Notes under the pieces: generated by a model
Told to the model about the DNA's origin: nothing
The model's input: only the letters and a program-made list of their open reading frames with translations
Database searches by the model: none
Part shown: positions 1-7,975 of the stretch, in pieces
Numbering within the stretch: position 1 is the first letter of the stretch
Layout of the letters: each line of letters starts with the position of its first letter
Made by a program: the position numbers and the translations under genes
Assembly: GCA_902465105.1 (NCBI GenBank)
Contig: CABQLM010000030.1
Location: forward strand, 1 to 22,878
From: an uncultured Collinsella sp.
Lineage (GTDB): Bacteria; Actinomycetota; Coriobacteriia; Coriobacteriales; Coriobacteriaceae
DNA: 22,878 bases
Direction: 5' to 3'

Positions 1-3
1 GGG

Positions 4-28
4 TGGGGAAAGGTGTTGAAAAATGGGG
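4..28 (+). promoter_or_regulatory. MraZ-box-like TGGGG repeats, 10 bp apart
   Basis: TGGGG at 4-8, the weaker TGTTG at 14-18 and TGGGG at 24-28 begin exactly 10 bp apart. MraZ is known to bind direct TGGG-type repeats with 5-bp spacers (one per helical turn) upstream of its own gene, and mraZ is the first gene here. The boxes cover the -35 element and the spacer, where binding would block RNA polymerase. The middle box is degenerate, and further boxes may lie upstream of the window start. Assignment to MraZ is inferred from position and pattern. Confidence 0.5.
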
Positions 29-44
29 CGGTTCCCCATATTAT
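16..44 (+). promoter_or_regulatory. Sigma-70-type promoter of the mraZ/dcw operon
   Basis: A -35 hexamer TTGAAA (16-21) is followed after exactly 17 bp by a -10 hexamer TATTAT (39-44), which predicts a transcript start near position 51 and a leader of about 60 nt before mraZ. Both hexamers are close to the housekeeping consensus. No other promoter candidate in the window fits as well. The spacer is filled by an inverted repeat and by TGGGG boxes (listed separately), so the promoter looks repressible. It probably drives much of the cluster down to ftsZ. Confidence 0.7.
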
Positions 45-76
45 TGATGACGTCGACAGGCGGGGTGGTTCCCCGC
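23..76 (+). repeat. Two copies of GGGGYGGTTCCCC around the dcw transcript start
   Basis: GGGGCGGTTCCCC (25-37) and GGGGTGGTTCCCC (62-74) differ by one base and begin 37 bp apart. Each is the core of a longer inverted repeat: ATGGGG/CCCCAT at 23-39 and GCGGGG/CCCCGC at 60-76. The first copy lies inside the promoter spacer. The second lies just downstream of the predicted transcript start and could act as an operator or form a leader hairpin. The first copy shares its GGGG with an MraZ-box-like repeat, so the two signals may be one system. Confidence 0.6.
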
Positions 77-112
77 GTACGTGCCATCTGAGCAACCGAG
101 GGGAGGGCGCAC

Positions 113-547
113 ATGGGAATGACTGGTGCATACGAGCGCAATCTCGATGCAAAAGGTCGTCTGTCCCTGCCTGCACCCCTTCGCGAGGAGCTTGGAGAGC
201 ACGTTCGCGTGTTCAAAGCCCTGGATGTCGATGCTCTGTACGTGTTCTCTGCCGAGGCCTTCGATAAGTGGGTCGAAGGACTCTTCGCGGGTCGTGAGGG
301 CCATGAGGGTTTTAACCCGCGTGACATCAACGACCAGAAGCTCATGAGGGCGATCAACAAGCGCACCACGTCGATGGATGTGGACAGTGCCGGTCGTATC
401 GGTCTTTCTGAGTCTCTCCGCAAGCAGGCGAACCTCGACCGCGAGGTCACGGTTGTGGGTAACTACGACCACCTTGAGGTTTGGGACCGCGCTACGGCCG
501 ATGAGGACGATGACGACGAGGCCCTGCTGGACCTCTTCTTCTCGTAA
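113..547 (+). CDS. mraZ: MraZ, transcriptional regulator of the dcw cluster
   Basis: This 144-residue protein has the MraZ/AbrB-like fold with its two half-repeats visible: the DxKGR motif at residues 12-16 (DAKGR, followed by LSLP) and its partner DSAGR at 91-95, each followed by a strand and helix. The motif VVGNYDHLEVWD (about 114-125) is typical of the second half. MraZ is a DNA-binding protein that binds repeats upstream of its own gene, and such repeats are present here. The length is normal for the family; the tail is strongly acidic (DEDDDDEALLDLFF). The start at 113 is preferred to the ATG at 119 because a GAGGGGAG ribosome site ends 7 nt before it. rsmH follows after 20 nt, the usual order. 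Membership is clear; control of this operon is inferred. Confidence 0.97.
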   Translation: MGMTGAYERNLDAKGRLSLPAPLREELGEHVRVFKALDVDALYVFSAEAFDKWVEGLFAGREGHEGFNPRDINDQKLMRAINKRTTSMDVDSAGRIGLSESLRKQANLDREVTVVGNYDHLEVWDRATADEDDDDEALLDLFFS

Positions 548-567
548 GGGCAAGGCGCGAGTAACGG

Positions 568-1533
568 ATGGAGCGTGGGATCTTGACACAAGAATATCGG
601 CATGAACCCGTCATGCTCGGCGAAGTGCTTGAGGCGCTGCAGCTAAAGAGCGGCTCTGTCGTCTGCGATTGCACCCTTGGCGGTGCCGGTCATTCGGTAA
701 AGATGGCCGCGCAGGTGGGGGAGACGGGCCTTTTGCTCGGCGTCGATCAGGACGACATGGCCCTCGAGGCCGCTGGTGCCCGTTTGGACCGCGAGGTTCC
801 CGGCGTCCCGCACCGGCTGCTGAAGGGCAACTTCGGCGACTTGGACGAGCTGCTTTGCTCGGCCGAGGTGCCTGGGGTCGATGGCTTCCTGTTTGACTTG
901 GGCGTTTCGTCACCGCAACTCGATATCCCTGGCAGGGGCTTTTCGTATAACGAAGATGCCCCATTGGACATGCGGATGGATCCGGGTAATAACACCTTAA
1001 ACGCAGCTGAGGTCATCAACACCTATAACGAACACGACCTCGCCCGGATTCTACGCGTCTACGGCGAAGAGAAGTTTGCTTCGCAGATTGCGCGCGAGAT
1101 CGTGCGCCGTCGCGAGCAAGAACCGATTGAAACCACCGGCCAGTTTGTCGAGATCATCAAGGCTGGTATTCCGGCTGCCGCTCGTCGGCATGGTGGACAC
1201 CCGGCCAAGAAGAGTTTCCAGGCCATTCGCATCGAGGTCAATCACGAGCTCGATGTGCTCGAGCGAGGGCTTGACGCCGCCACCAGGTGGCTCAACCCGG
1301 GCGGACGCATCTGCGTTATCTCGTATCACTCGCTCGAGGACCGTATCGTAAAGAACCACTTTAAGGAGATGAGCCAGGGGTGCACGTGTCCGCCGGAGAT
1401 TCCGGTGTGCGTGTGCGGCAACGTGCCGATACTCAAGGTCATCACCCGCAAACCCTTGGTTGCCCAGCCTGAAGAGGTTGCGCGCAACCCTCGGGCGAGA
1501 TCAGCCAAAATACGCGTTGCGGAGCGCATGTAG
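568..1533 (+). CDS. rsmH: RsmH (MraW), 16S rRNA m4C1402 methyltransferase
   Basis: RsmH transfers a methyl group from S-adenosylmethionine to N4 of C1402 in 16S rRNA, at the ribosomal P site. Family motifs appear in order over 321 residues: HEPVML (12-17), the SAM-binding loop DCTLGGAGHS (34-43), the acidic residue in GVDQD (58-62), DLGVSSPQLD from residue 110, then RGFSY and PLDMRMD. These are followed by HPAKKSFQAIRIEVN and the C-terminal VISYHSLEDRIVK and ARSAKIRVAER. HPAKKSFQA replaces the more common HPATRTFQA. The ATG at 568 has only a distant AAGG upstream. An in-frame TTG at 583 has GGAG 9 nt before it, so the true protein may be five residues shorter. The gene follows mraZ in almost all dcw clusters. 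Confidence 0.97.
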   Translation: MERGILTQEYRHEPVMLGEVLEALQLKSGSVVCDCTLGGAGHSVKMAAQVGETGLLLGVDQDDMALEAAGARLDREVPGVPHRLLKGNFGDLDELLCSAEVPGVDGFLFDLGVSSPQLDIPGRGFSYNEDAPLDMRMDPGNNTLNAAEVINTYNEHDLARILRVYGEEKFASQIAREIVRRREQEPIETTGQFVEIIKAGIPAAARRHGGHPAKKSFQAIRIEVNHELDVLERGLDAATRWLNPGGRICVISYHSLEDRIVKNHFKEMSQGCTCPPEIPVCVCGNVPILKVITRKPLVAQPEEVARNPRARSAKIRVAERM

Positions 1534-1624
1534 CGTTACGTCACGCGATATTGGACCTCCCGCTCGCACCATAAACGAAGCTTAAACACACTACCAACGT
1601 ACTCGGGATGGGAGGCGGCATATC

Positions 1625-2095
1625 ATGGGCTACAACACCTCAAACGCAGCACTCGCCTATGATATGAACGCCATGCCCGCCTATCGTGAGGCACCGCTGG
1701 CCCCCGTTGCTCCTCGCGAGCAGCGCATGCCGCGCTTTGATGTCTACACGGGCGCGGGCCGTCAGGCAAACCAGGCGGTAAGCCCGGTTTTCATGAGCGT
1801 TCTTAAAACGTTTTGCATCATTGCGGTTATCTTCATGACGATTGGCATCGCCCGCGTGGCGCTTGCCGGCGTTACAGCCCAGGTGCTCAACAGCAACGCC
1901 GAGCTTACCAACACGCTCGAGAAGGCGACCGATGAGAGCTCTGACCTTGAGGTCATGCACTCTGTTTATGGTGCCGATACGCGCATTCGCGATCTTGCGG
2001 GTGCTTATGGCATGGTGGAGCCCAGCGAGAGCGTTACACTTGATTTTTCGCAGGATGCAGCCGCGGGCGCCAGCGCGACCACGACCGCTCAGTAA
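1625..2095 (+). CDS. ftsL: FtsL-like septal membrane protein
   Basis: This 156-residue bitopic protein has a cytoplasmic N-terminus of about 56 residues, one transmembrane helix (about 57-83), and a periplasmic helix with coiled-coil character (about 84-115, rich in N, E, L, T and D). A segment RIRDLAGAYGMVEP (119-132) resembles the FtsL/DivIC end motif (RIExxAxxxLGMxxP). FtsL proteins join FtsQ and FtsB/DivIC and help activate septal FtsW-PBP. Sequence identity in this family is always low, so the call rests on topology, that end motif and location between rsmH and the class B PBP. The ATG at 1625 has GGAGG 9 nt upstream. The 91-bp gap before it holds no clear promoter. DivIC is the main alternative. 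Confidence 0.8.
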   Translation: MGYNTSNAALAYDMNAMPAYREAPLAPVAPREQRMPRFDVYTGAGRQANQAVSPVFMSVLKTFCIIAVIFMTIGIARVALAGVTAQVLNSNAELTNTLEKATDESSDLEVMHSVYGADTRIRDLAGAYGMVEPSESVTLDFSQDAAAGASATTTAQ

Positions 2096-2112
2096 CAAGA
2101 CGGTAGCTGAGT

Positions 2113-3978
2113 ATGACAAATGACTATCACCGCGGCCCCGATGGGAATCGCGGTTCTGGGCGTCCCTCTTCGCGGGGATGCTCTGGTTATCAAGGAGCGG
2201 GTCGGCCATCTTACAACGTTGGACCGTCTCGTGGCAATGACCCCGCGTCGCGCCTCCGCGGCTCGAATGGTCCTCAAATGCATAGCACCAGGCCGCGCAA
2301 GGGCTCGTCGACCGAATGGCTCACGGGCATGCCGCTGCCCCGTCGCAATGCCGTCTTGGGCATAATCTGGTTTTTTATGGGCCTGGGTGTCCTTCGCCTT
2401 GCCGACTATCAAATCGTGGAAGTCGATAAGCTGCGCGATCGCGCCGACGCGCGTCGCCTGCTCGCGCAGACACTCTATGCCAAGCGCGGTACTATTTACG
2501 ACCGCAACGGCAACGTGTTGACGTCGTCGGTCGAATGTCGCAATGTCGCCGTGAACCCTCAGCTGGTCGAGGATGTCGACAAGACTGTCTCGGCGCTGGT
2601 CAAGGCCACCGGTATCGATAAAAAGACCTGCCGCAAGCTGGTGCTGTCCGATGGTACCTGGGTGTATATCAAGCGCCAGGTGGACGAGGATGACGCAGCC
2701 GCCTTGGAAAAGAAGAATCTGCCCGGCGTGCTCTTTGAGCAGGCTATGAAGCGGGTTTACCCGTATGGAAACCTGGCTTCTCAGGTGCTGGGTGTCGTGA
2801 ATGTAGACAATGTTGGCCTGACGGGACTCGAAAAACAATACAACGAGCTTCTGACCGGAACGAACGGCTCGCTTGTGCGCGAACGTGCAAGAGATGGCAG
2901 CTATATCGCGGGCGGTGCCTATAAAATGGTTGCCGCGGTCGATGGCGTGGACATTGTGACGACAATTGACGTAAACATTCAGCGCGCCGCGGAAGACGCC
3001 TTGGCGGAGGCGGTTGAGAAGACGAAGGCCAAAAACGGATCGGCCCTGGTGACCGATCCGACGACCGGAGAGATCCTGGCCGCCTGCTCGTATCCGACCT
3101 ATGACCAGACCGATTTGGAAAACGCCAAGACCGAGGACATGAACCTTCGTCTGGTGACGGATGCCTACGAGCCCGGCTCGGTCTTTAAGACACTGGTGGC
3201 GGGTACCGGATTTGATTTGGGCGTTGTTCGCGCGAGCACATCGTTTGAGGTTCCGGCGAGCATCAAGGTGGGCGACGATACCGTAACCGACGCCGACAAG
3301 CGCGACTACACCATGACTATGGACGTGCGCGAGATGATGCGCCGCTCGTCCAACGTTGGCTTTGTCTTGGTGGGGCGCAAAATCGGTGCGGATGACTTTG
3401 CCGCCTATATGGATAAGTGGGGCATCGGTCACAGTTCGGGCGTCGATTTTCCGGGTGAAAGCCTGGGCATCGTCAAGGAACGCGACCAGTACGATGGCGC
3501 CACGCTGGGCTCGATGAGCTTTGGCCAGGCGCTGTCCGTATCGCCGATAGAGGTCGCGCGTGCCGTGGGCGGTATCGCCAACGGCGGTGTGATGATGACG
3601 CCGCATTTCTATAAGTCCAGCAAGGGCGACGAGAAGGACTGGGGCGAGGGCGATCGTGCGATTTCCGAGGACGCCGCCTCGCAGGTGACATCGTGTATGC
3701 AGACGGTCGTTGCCGAGGGAACGGGCGTCGGCGGTGCGGTGGACGGCTACGACGTGGCGGGCAAGACCGGTACGGCAGAGCGCGCCGACGAAAACGGCGG
3801 CTACCTCAAGGAGAACTATATGTCTTCCTTCATGGGCTTTGCCCCGGCTCAGTCGCCCAAGGTGCTGTGCTACATCACGCTCGACGGCACGCCGAGCGGC
3901 TCGGATGCCGCCGCGGTTCCGTTTCAGAGCATTATGGCCAACGCGCTCGATGTTTTGGGTATCCCGCGCACCAAGTAG
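2113..3978 (+). CDS. ftsI: Class B penicillin-binding protein, septal transpeptidase (FtsI/PBP3 type)
   Basis: This enzyme crosslinks septal peptidoglycan from the outer face of the membrane. The 621 residues show a cytoplasmic tail (1-78, rich in Gly, Arg, Ser), one membrane anchor (about 79-97), a PBP-dimer domain (AKRGTIYDRNG from about 123) and the transpeptidase domain. All active-site motifs are intact: SVFK with nucleophile Ser356 and Lys359, SSN (412-414) and KTGT (551-554). The protein ends directly after the transpeptidase domain, with no PASTA domains, unlike some Gram-positive relatives. The ATG at 2113 has no strong ribosome site; the next usable methionine (near residue 56) is no better, and would remove most of the tail. 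It follows the ftsL-like gene by 17 nt. murE, normally next, is absent. A spoVD-like role is unlikely. Confidence 0.95.
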   Translation: MTNDYHRGPDGNRGSGRPSSRGCSGYQGAGRPSYNVGPSRGNDPASRLRGSNGPQMHSTRPRKGSSTEWLTGMPLPRRNAVLGIIWFFMGLGVLRLADYQIVEVDKLRDRADARRLLAQTLYAKRGTIYDRNGNVLTSSVECRNVAVNPQLVEDVDKTVSALVKATGIDKKTCRKLVLSDGTWVYIKRQVDEDDAAALEKKNLPGVLFEQAMKRVYPYGNLASQVLGVVNVDNVGLTGLEKQYNELLTGTNGSLVRERARDGSYIAGGAYKMVAAVDGVDIVTTIDVNIQRAAEDALAEAVEKTKAKNGSALVTDPTTGEILAACSYPTYDQTDLENAKTEDMNLRLVTDAYEPGSVFKTLVAGTGFDLGVVRASTSFEVPASIKVGDDTVTDADKRDYTMTMDVREMMRRSSNVGFVLVGRKIGADDFAAYMDKWGIGHSSGVDFPGESLGIVKERDQYDGATLGSMSFGQALSVSPIEVARAVGGIANGGVMMTPHFYKSSKGDEKDWGEGDRAISEDAASQVTSCMQTVVAEGTGVGGAVDGYDVAGKTGTAERADENGGYLKENYMSSFMGFAPAQSPKVLCYITLDGTPSGSDAAAVPFQSIMANALDVLGIPRTK

Positions 3979-4102
3979 GGGGTTGTCCTATCTGGTACGT
4001 TCATTGTTTAAACTAAAGGGTGTTCACATGCCCTGCACCACGCATGAGTGGCGCTGGGATACAATACGCCGGTAGCATTATTAGGTTTATAGGGGAGCTG
4101 CA
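3979..4102 (+). promoter_or_regulatory. Gap between ftsI and murF where murE is usually found
   Basis: These 124 bases hold no ORF of note and no intrinsic terminator. A TACAAT hexamer at 4060-4065 lies about 37 bp before murF and could be a -10 element, but no good -35 is found 16-18 bp upstream. A GTTTAAAC palindrome lies at 4006-4013. This region may hold a weak internal promoter. I see no degenerate murE fragment in it. Confidence 0.3.
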
Positions 4103-5527
4103 ATGATAGAGATCGCCGTCAACAACCTCGCGGCCGCAACAGGGGTCCGAACCGTGACGGAGCAGACCGATCGAGTTTGTCGCGGGTGCGTTATCGACTC
4201 GCGTCAGGTTGAGGAAGGGACGATTTTTGTCGCCTTCCCGGGCGAAAAGGTCGACGGAAACGATTTTGCTCCTCGGGCTATCGAGTCGGGTGCCGGCGCG
4301 GTCGTGCTTACCCGCGAGCCCGATGACGACTTGCTTTCACTTGCCCAGGACAAAGGCTGCGCCGTCCTGCTGACGGATGATCCCGAGGAATTTTTGCTGC
4401 GCCTGGCACATGCCTATCGCACGCAGCTTGGCTGTCTGGTCATTGGTATTACCGGCTCGATCGGCAAGACCACGACCAAGGATGTGCTCGCCGCGGTGCT
4501 TTCCAAGCGCTATCGCGTCTGGGCTACCAAAGGCAATTTCAACAATTTGATCGGCATGCCACTCACGGTGCTCTCTGCTCCGGCTGATACTGAGGTCCTG
4601 GTGCTCGAGATGGGCATGAACCATTTCCACGAGATTGAGCGCCTGTCCCAGTCTGCCAATCCCAATCTTGCCATCGTGACCAAGATCGGCACCTCCCATA
4701 TCGGTATTCTGGGCAGTCGCGAGAATATTGCGCGTGCTAAGTCCGAGATCGTCCAGGGCATGCACGCCGTCGATGACTTCACTCCGCTGCTTGTGCTTGG
4801 CGGCGAGGACGACTTTACCCCGTTCATTCGCGATACGTTTGCCGCGCCCGCGAGCGTTGATGTGATGCTCGCCGGCGTTTCGGATGAGGACGAGGTCCGC
4901 GCGCGCGACATTCACGTTGACGACGAAGGCCGTCCGGTCTTTACGCTCGATTTTGGTGCAGGCGAGAGCATCGAGACCATGCTTGCCATTCCCGGTGCAC
5001 AGTCTGTTCCCAATGCCGTAAAGGCTGCTGCGGTCGGCATTCGCCTGGGTGTGACGCCGGAACAGATCGATGCCGCCTTTAGGGGGCTGGCGATTACCGG
5101 TCATCGCCAGGAGATCAAGCACGCCGCCAGCGGAGCGCGCATCATCGACGACTCCTATAACGCCAGTACCGAGTCTATGGCTGCCGGTCTCGATCTGCTG
5201 TGCTCGCTTATCTGCGACGGCTCGCGCATGGCGATCTTGGGCGAGATGGGCGAGATGGGTGACGAAGCTGCGCGCATGCACGAGCTTGTGGGCGCCTATG
5301 CCGCGGCTAAGAAGCTCGATATGCTGGCGTGCGTGGGCGGTGAGCTCGCTGCCCTCATGGCCGAGTCCGCTCGCATGATGGGTATGGACGAGGACCGTAT
5401 CCAGGTGTTCGCCGATTATCAGCAGGTGCTCGACCGTATGGGCACCGCGCTCGAAAAGGACGACGTTGTACTGGTTAAGGGTTCCCGTTTTGTTGAGCTC
5501 GACCGCTTTGTGGAAGGTGTGTGCTAG
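4103..5527 (+). CDS. murF: MurF, UDP-MurNAc-tripeptide:D-Ala-D-Ala ligase
   Basis: MurF adds D-alanyl-D-alanine to UDP-MurNAc-tripeptide using ATP, the last cytoplasmic step of precursor synthesis. The 474 residues show an N-terminal UDP-binding domain with the CVIDSRQVEEGTIFVAFPG stretch (29-47), the ATP loop GSIGKTTT (118-125), then KGNFNNLIGMPL and EMGMNHFHEI, both MurF hallmarks. The C-terminal part has IIDDSYNAST and the MurF-type ILGEMGEMG. These distinguish it from MurE, whose ligase motif (DNPR) is absent, so it is not a substitute for the missing murE. GGGGAG lies 5 nt before the start. mraY follows after 3 nt, which suggests translational coupling. Confidence 0.96.
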   Translation: MIEIAVNNLAAATGVRTVTEQTDRVCRGCVIDSRQVEEGTIFVAFPGEKVDGNDFAPRAIESGAGAVVLTREPDDDLLSLAQDKGCAVLLTDDPEEFLLRLAHAYRTQLGCLVIGITGSIGKTTTKDVLAAVLSKRYRVWATKGNFNNLIGMPLTVLSAPADTEVLVLEMGMNHFHEIERLSQSANPNLAIVTKIGTSHIGILGSRENIARAKSEIVQGMHAVDDFTPLLVLGGEDDFTPFIRDTFAAPASVDVMLAGVSDEDEVRARDIHVDDEGRPVFTLDFGAGESIETMLAIPGAQSVPNAVKAAAVGIRLGVTPEQIDAAFRGLAITGHRQEIKHAASGARIIDDSYNASTESMAAGLDLLCSLICDGSRMAILGEMGEMGDEAARMHELVGAYAAAKKLDMLACVGGELAALMAESARMMGMDEDRIQVFADYQQVLDRMGTALEKDDVVLVKGSRFVELDRFVEGVC

Positions 5528-5530
5528 CCC

Positions 5531-6550
5531 ATGTTCGGCAATCCCTCGTATCCCACGTACCAGGCCTTTTTGGGACTTGGCATCGCTGCCGCCATCGCGT
5601 TGGTGCTCATGCCGTGGTGGATTAAGCTCCTGAAGGTCGAGGGTATCGGCCAGCAGGTCCGCGCCGATGGCCCCAAGCGCCACCTGATTAAGCAAGGCAC
5701 CCCCACTATGGGTGGCGTGGTCATTCTCATCGCGGTCTCGCTAACGTGCCTTTTGATGGGTAAGCTCACCACCGAGCTTGTGCTCGTGCTGCTTGCCACG
5801 CTTGCAACCGGCGTTCTTGGTCTCATCGATGACCTGACCTCCGTTACGCACGGTCGCTCGCTTGGCCTGACGCCTCACGCCAAGATGATTGGCCTGACCA
5901 TCATCTGCGTTACCTTTACCGTTCTTGCTGTTAACTGGTGCGGCGTTGCCCCCGAGATTCGTTTCCCTGGCGGCCTGGCTATTGACCTGGGTGTCTTCTC
6001 GACCACCATCTGCGGCTTCTCGTTCCCGTGGCTCTACATTGTTTTTTGCTGGCTCATGATCGCCGGTCTTTCTAACGCTGTGAACCTGACCGATGGCCTG
6101 GACGGCCTTGCTGGCGGTACCTCCATGATCGCCATGCTCGCGATGGCCGCAATGGCATTTTTGCATGGCGACGTGAACCTGTCTATCTTCTGCACCGCAT
6201 GCGCTGGCGCTTGCCTGGGCTTTCTTTGGTTCAACTGCTATCCGGCGAGCATTTTTATGGGTGATACCGGTTCGCTGGCGCTGGGCGCAGCATTTGCCTG
6301 CACGTCCATTATGACCAACACCGAGGTCGTCTCGCTCATCATCGGTGGCCTGTTTATCGTTGAGACCCTCTCGGTCATGATTCAGGTCGTCTACTTCCAC
6401 TTTACGCATAAGCGCGTCTTCCTTATGGCGCCTATTCATCATCATTTCGAAAAGAAGGGCTGGGCCGAGACCAAGGTTGTCATTCGCTTTTGGATTGTCG
6501 CCGCGGCATTTGGTGCCCTGGGCCTCGCTTTGTTCTTCCAGTTGGGATAG
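5531..6550 (+). CDS. mraY: MraY, phospho-MurNAc-pentapeptide transferase (lipid I synthesis)
   Basis: MraY moves phospho-MurNAc-pentapeptide from UDP to undecaprenyl phosphate, giving lipid I on the inner face of the membrane. The 339 residues form about ten hydrophobic helices. Conserved catalytic and substrate motifs are present: KQGTPTMGG (54-62), the aspartate pair in LIDD (98-101), NLTDGLDGL (185-193), FMGDTGSLALG and the histidine cluster APIHHHFEKKGW near the C-terminus. The length is close to the family norm. The start at 5531 lies 4 nt after the murF stop, with GGAAGG inside the murF end as a possible ribosome site. Confidence 0.98.
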   Translation: MFGNPSYPTYQAFLGLGIAAAIALVLMPWWIKLLKVEGIGQQVRADGPKRHLIKQGTPTMGGVVILIAVSLTCLLMGKLTTELVLVLLATLATGVLGLIDDLTSVTHGRSLGLTPHAKMIGLTIICVTFTVLAVNWCGVAPEIRFPGGLAIDLGVFSTTICGFSFPWLYIVFCWLMIAGLSNAVNLTDGLDGLAGGTSMIAMLAMAAMAFLHGDVNLSIFCTACAGACLGFLWFNCYPASIFMGDTGSLALGAAFACTSIMTNTEVVSLIIGGLFIVETLSVMIQVVYFHFTHKRVFLMAPIHHHFEKKGWAETKVVIRFWIVAAAFGALGLALFFQLG

Positions 6551-6559
6551 TGGTTTTTC

Positions 6560-7966
6560 ATGCCTCTTGCAGATTCCTTTAGCCTGCTTGTTTTGGGTCA
6601 GGGTAAATCTGGCCTTGATGTCGCGCGTTGGGCACTTGCTCACCATGAGCGCGTGAGCGCCGTCACCGTTTATGGCGGCGGTACCTCCGAGCCCAATGAC
6701 GCCACGCGCGCGCTCGAGGCTATGGGAGCGTCGTTTGTCTATAGCACCGAGCAGGTAGAGGGGGCCTACGACGTATGCGTGACGTGTCCGGGCATCTCGG
6801 AGTTTTCGGCATTCTTTAAGGCTGGCCGCGATCATGCTGCCCAGATCATGGGCGAGCCCGAGTTTGCCTACCGCCTGTCTCCCCAAAACTGGATCGCCAT
6901 CACGGGAACCAACGGCAAGACGACCACCACGTCGCTGACCGACTACCTGCTTAAGGCGGCCGGCGAGGCCAGTGTGGCCGTGGGCAACATTGGTGAGCCG
7001 CCGGTGAACGAAATCGACGGCCGAGCACACAATGAGTGGTTTGTAGCGGAGCTTTCGAGCTATCAGATCGCAACGACCCAGGAGCTTCATCCCCGTGTGG
7101 CGGTGCTGCTCAACATTACCCCCGACCATCTGGGATGGCACAAGAGCCATAAGAACTATGCGCTCGCCAAGATTAAGCTCTTCGAGAATATGGTCGACGA
7201 TGACCTGGTGATTGTTGACTTCGAGGACGCCGGTATCCATGAGTTCGATGAGTATGTCTACACGCCGGGTCGTCGCATCTGCAAGGTCGCCTTTGACGAG
7301 CCTGCGGGCGAGGACGCCGCATTTGTGCGCGATGGCAAGATGGTCGTTCGCCTGAAGGGCGTCGAGACCCCGCTCATTGCCGCGTCCGAGCTCAAAATCT
7401 CCGGACATCACAATGTCATCAATGCCCTGTGCGCTGCCACGGCTGCCCTGGCCGTCGGTGCCGATGTCGACGGTGTGTGTCGCGGCCTGGTCTCGTTTCA
7501 GCCGCTGGAGCACCGCGTTGAGCCCTGCGGCGAAATCGATGGCGTGCGCTACGTCAACGATTCCAAGGCAACGAACACCGATGCGGTCGAAAAGGCCCTG
7601 ACGGCGTTTCCCGGCGACGACGTGATTTTGCTGCTCGGTGGCCACGATAAGGGCACGCCGCTCGAGACCTTTGCCCGCGTTGTGATGGATAACGTTCGCT
7701 CGGTGGTCTGCTTTGGCGATGCGCGCGAGCGTTTTACCGCTGCTATGGACGAGGCCGATGTCGATGGTGACGTTGATATCGCTCAGGCAGACGACCTGCG
7801 CGACGCCGTGGACGTTGCCCGTTCGCTGTCGAGCCGTGGCGACGTGATCCTGCTTTCCCCCGCCTGTTCTTCGTTTGATGAATTCTCGGGCTATGAGGAG
7901 CGCGGCCGCGTGTTTAAGGACTACGTGGCCCAGCTTGCCGCCGCAGCGAAATCGCAAATGGAATAG
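6560..7966 (+). CDS. murD: MurD, UDP-MurNAc-L-alanine:D-glutamate ligase
   Basis: MurD adds D-glutamate to UDP-MurNAc-L-Ala in the cytoplasm. The 468 residues have a Rossmann-like N-terminal domain (LLVLGQGKSGLDVAR, 9-23), the ATP loop GTNGKTTT (116-123), and the MurD-specific ELSSYQI (164-170) and NITPDHL. The C-terminal domain has VNDSKATNTDA, LLGGHDKGTPL and LLSPACSSFDEFSGYEERG, all diagnostic. The start ATG is 9 nt after mraY with only a weak ribosome site (GGGATAGTGG), so it probably depends on upstream translation. Confidence 0.97.
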   Translation: MPLADSFSLLVLGQGKSGLDVARWALAHHERVSAVTVYGGGTSEPNDATRALEAMGASFVYSTEQVEGAYDVCVTCPGISEFSAFFKAGRDHAAQIMGEPEFAYRLSPQNWIAITGTNGKTTTTSLTDYLLKAAGEASVAVGNIGEPPVNEIDGRAHNEWFVAELSSYQIATTQELHPRVAVLLNITPDHLGWHKSHKNYALAKIKLFENMVDDDLVIVDFEDAGIHEFDEYVYTPGRRICKVAFDEPAGEDAAFVRDGKMVVRLKGVETPLIAASELKISGHHNVINALCAATAALAVGADVDGVCRGLVSFQPLEHRVEPCGEIDGVRYVNDSKATNTDAVEKALTAFPGDDVILLLGGHDKGTPLETFARVVMDNVRSVVCFGDARERFTAAMDEADVDGDVDIAQADDLRDAVDVARSLSSRGDVILLSPACSSFDEFSGYEERGRVFKDYVAQLAAAAKSQME

Positions 7967-7975
7967 GGGTTGCCG

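Noticed and set aside
1534..1624. Possible promoter (TTGGAC at 1551) between rsmH and the ftsL-like gene
   Set aside because: No -10 hexamer lies at a suitable distance, so it is not supported.
2089..3606. A 505-codon minus-strand open frame opposite the class B PBP gene
   Set aside because: There is no ribosome site or family motif, and it lies fully opposite a gene with intact active-site motifs.
4337..5695. A 452-codon minus-strand open frame opposite murF and mraY
   Set aside because: Same composition effect; it crosses two real genes and has no recognisable domain.
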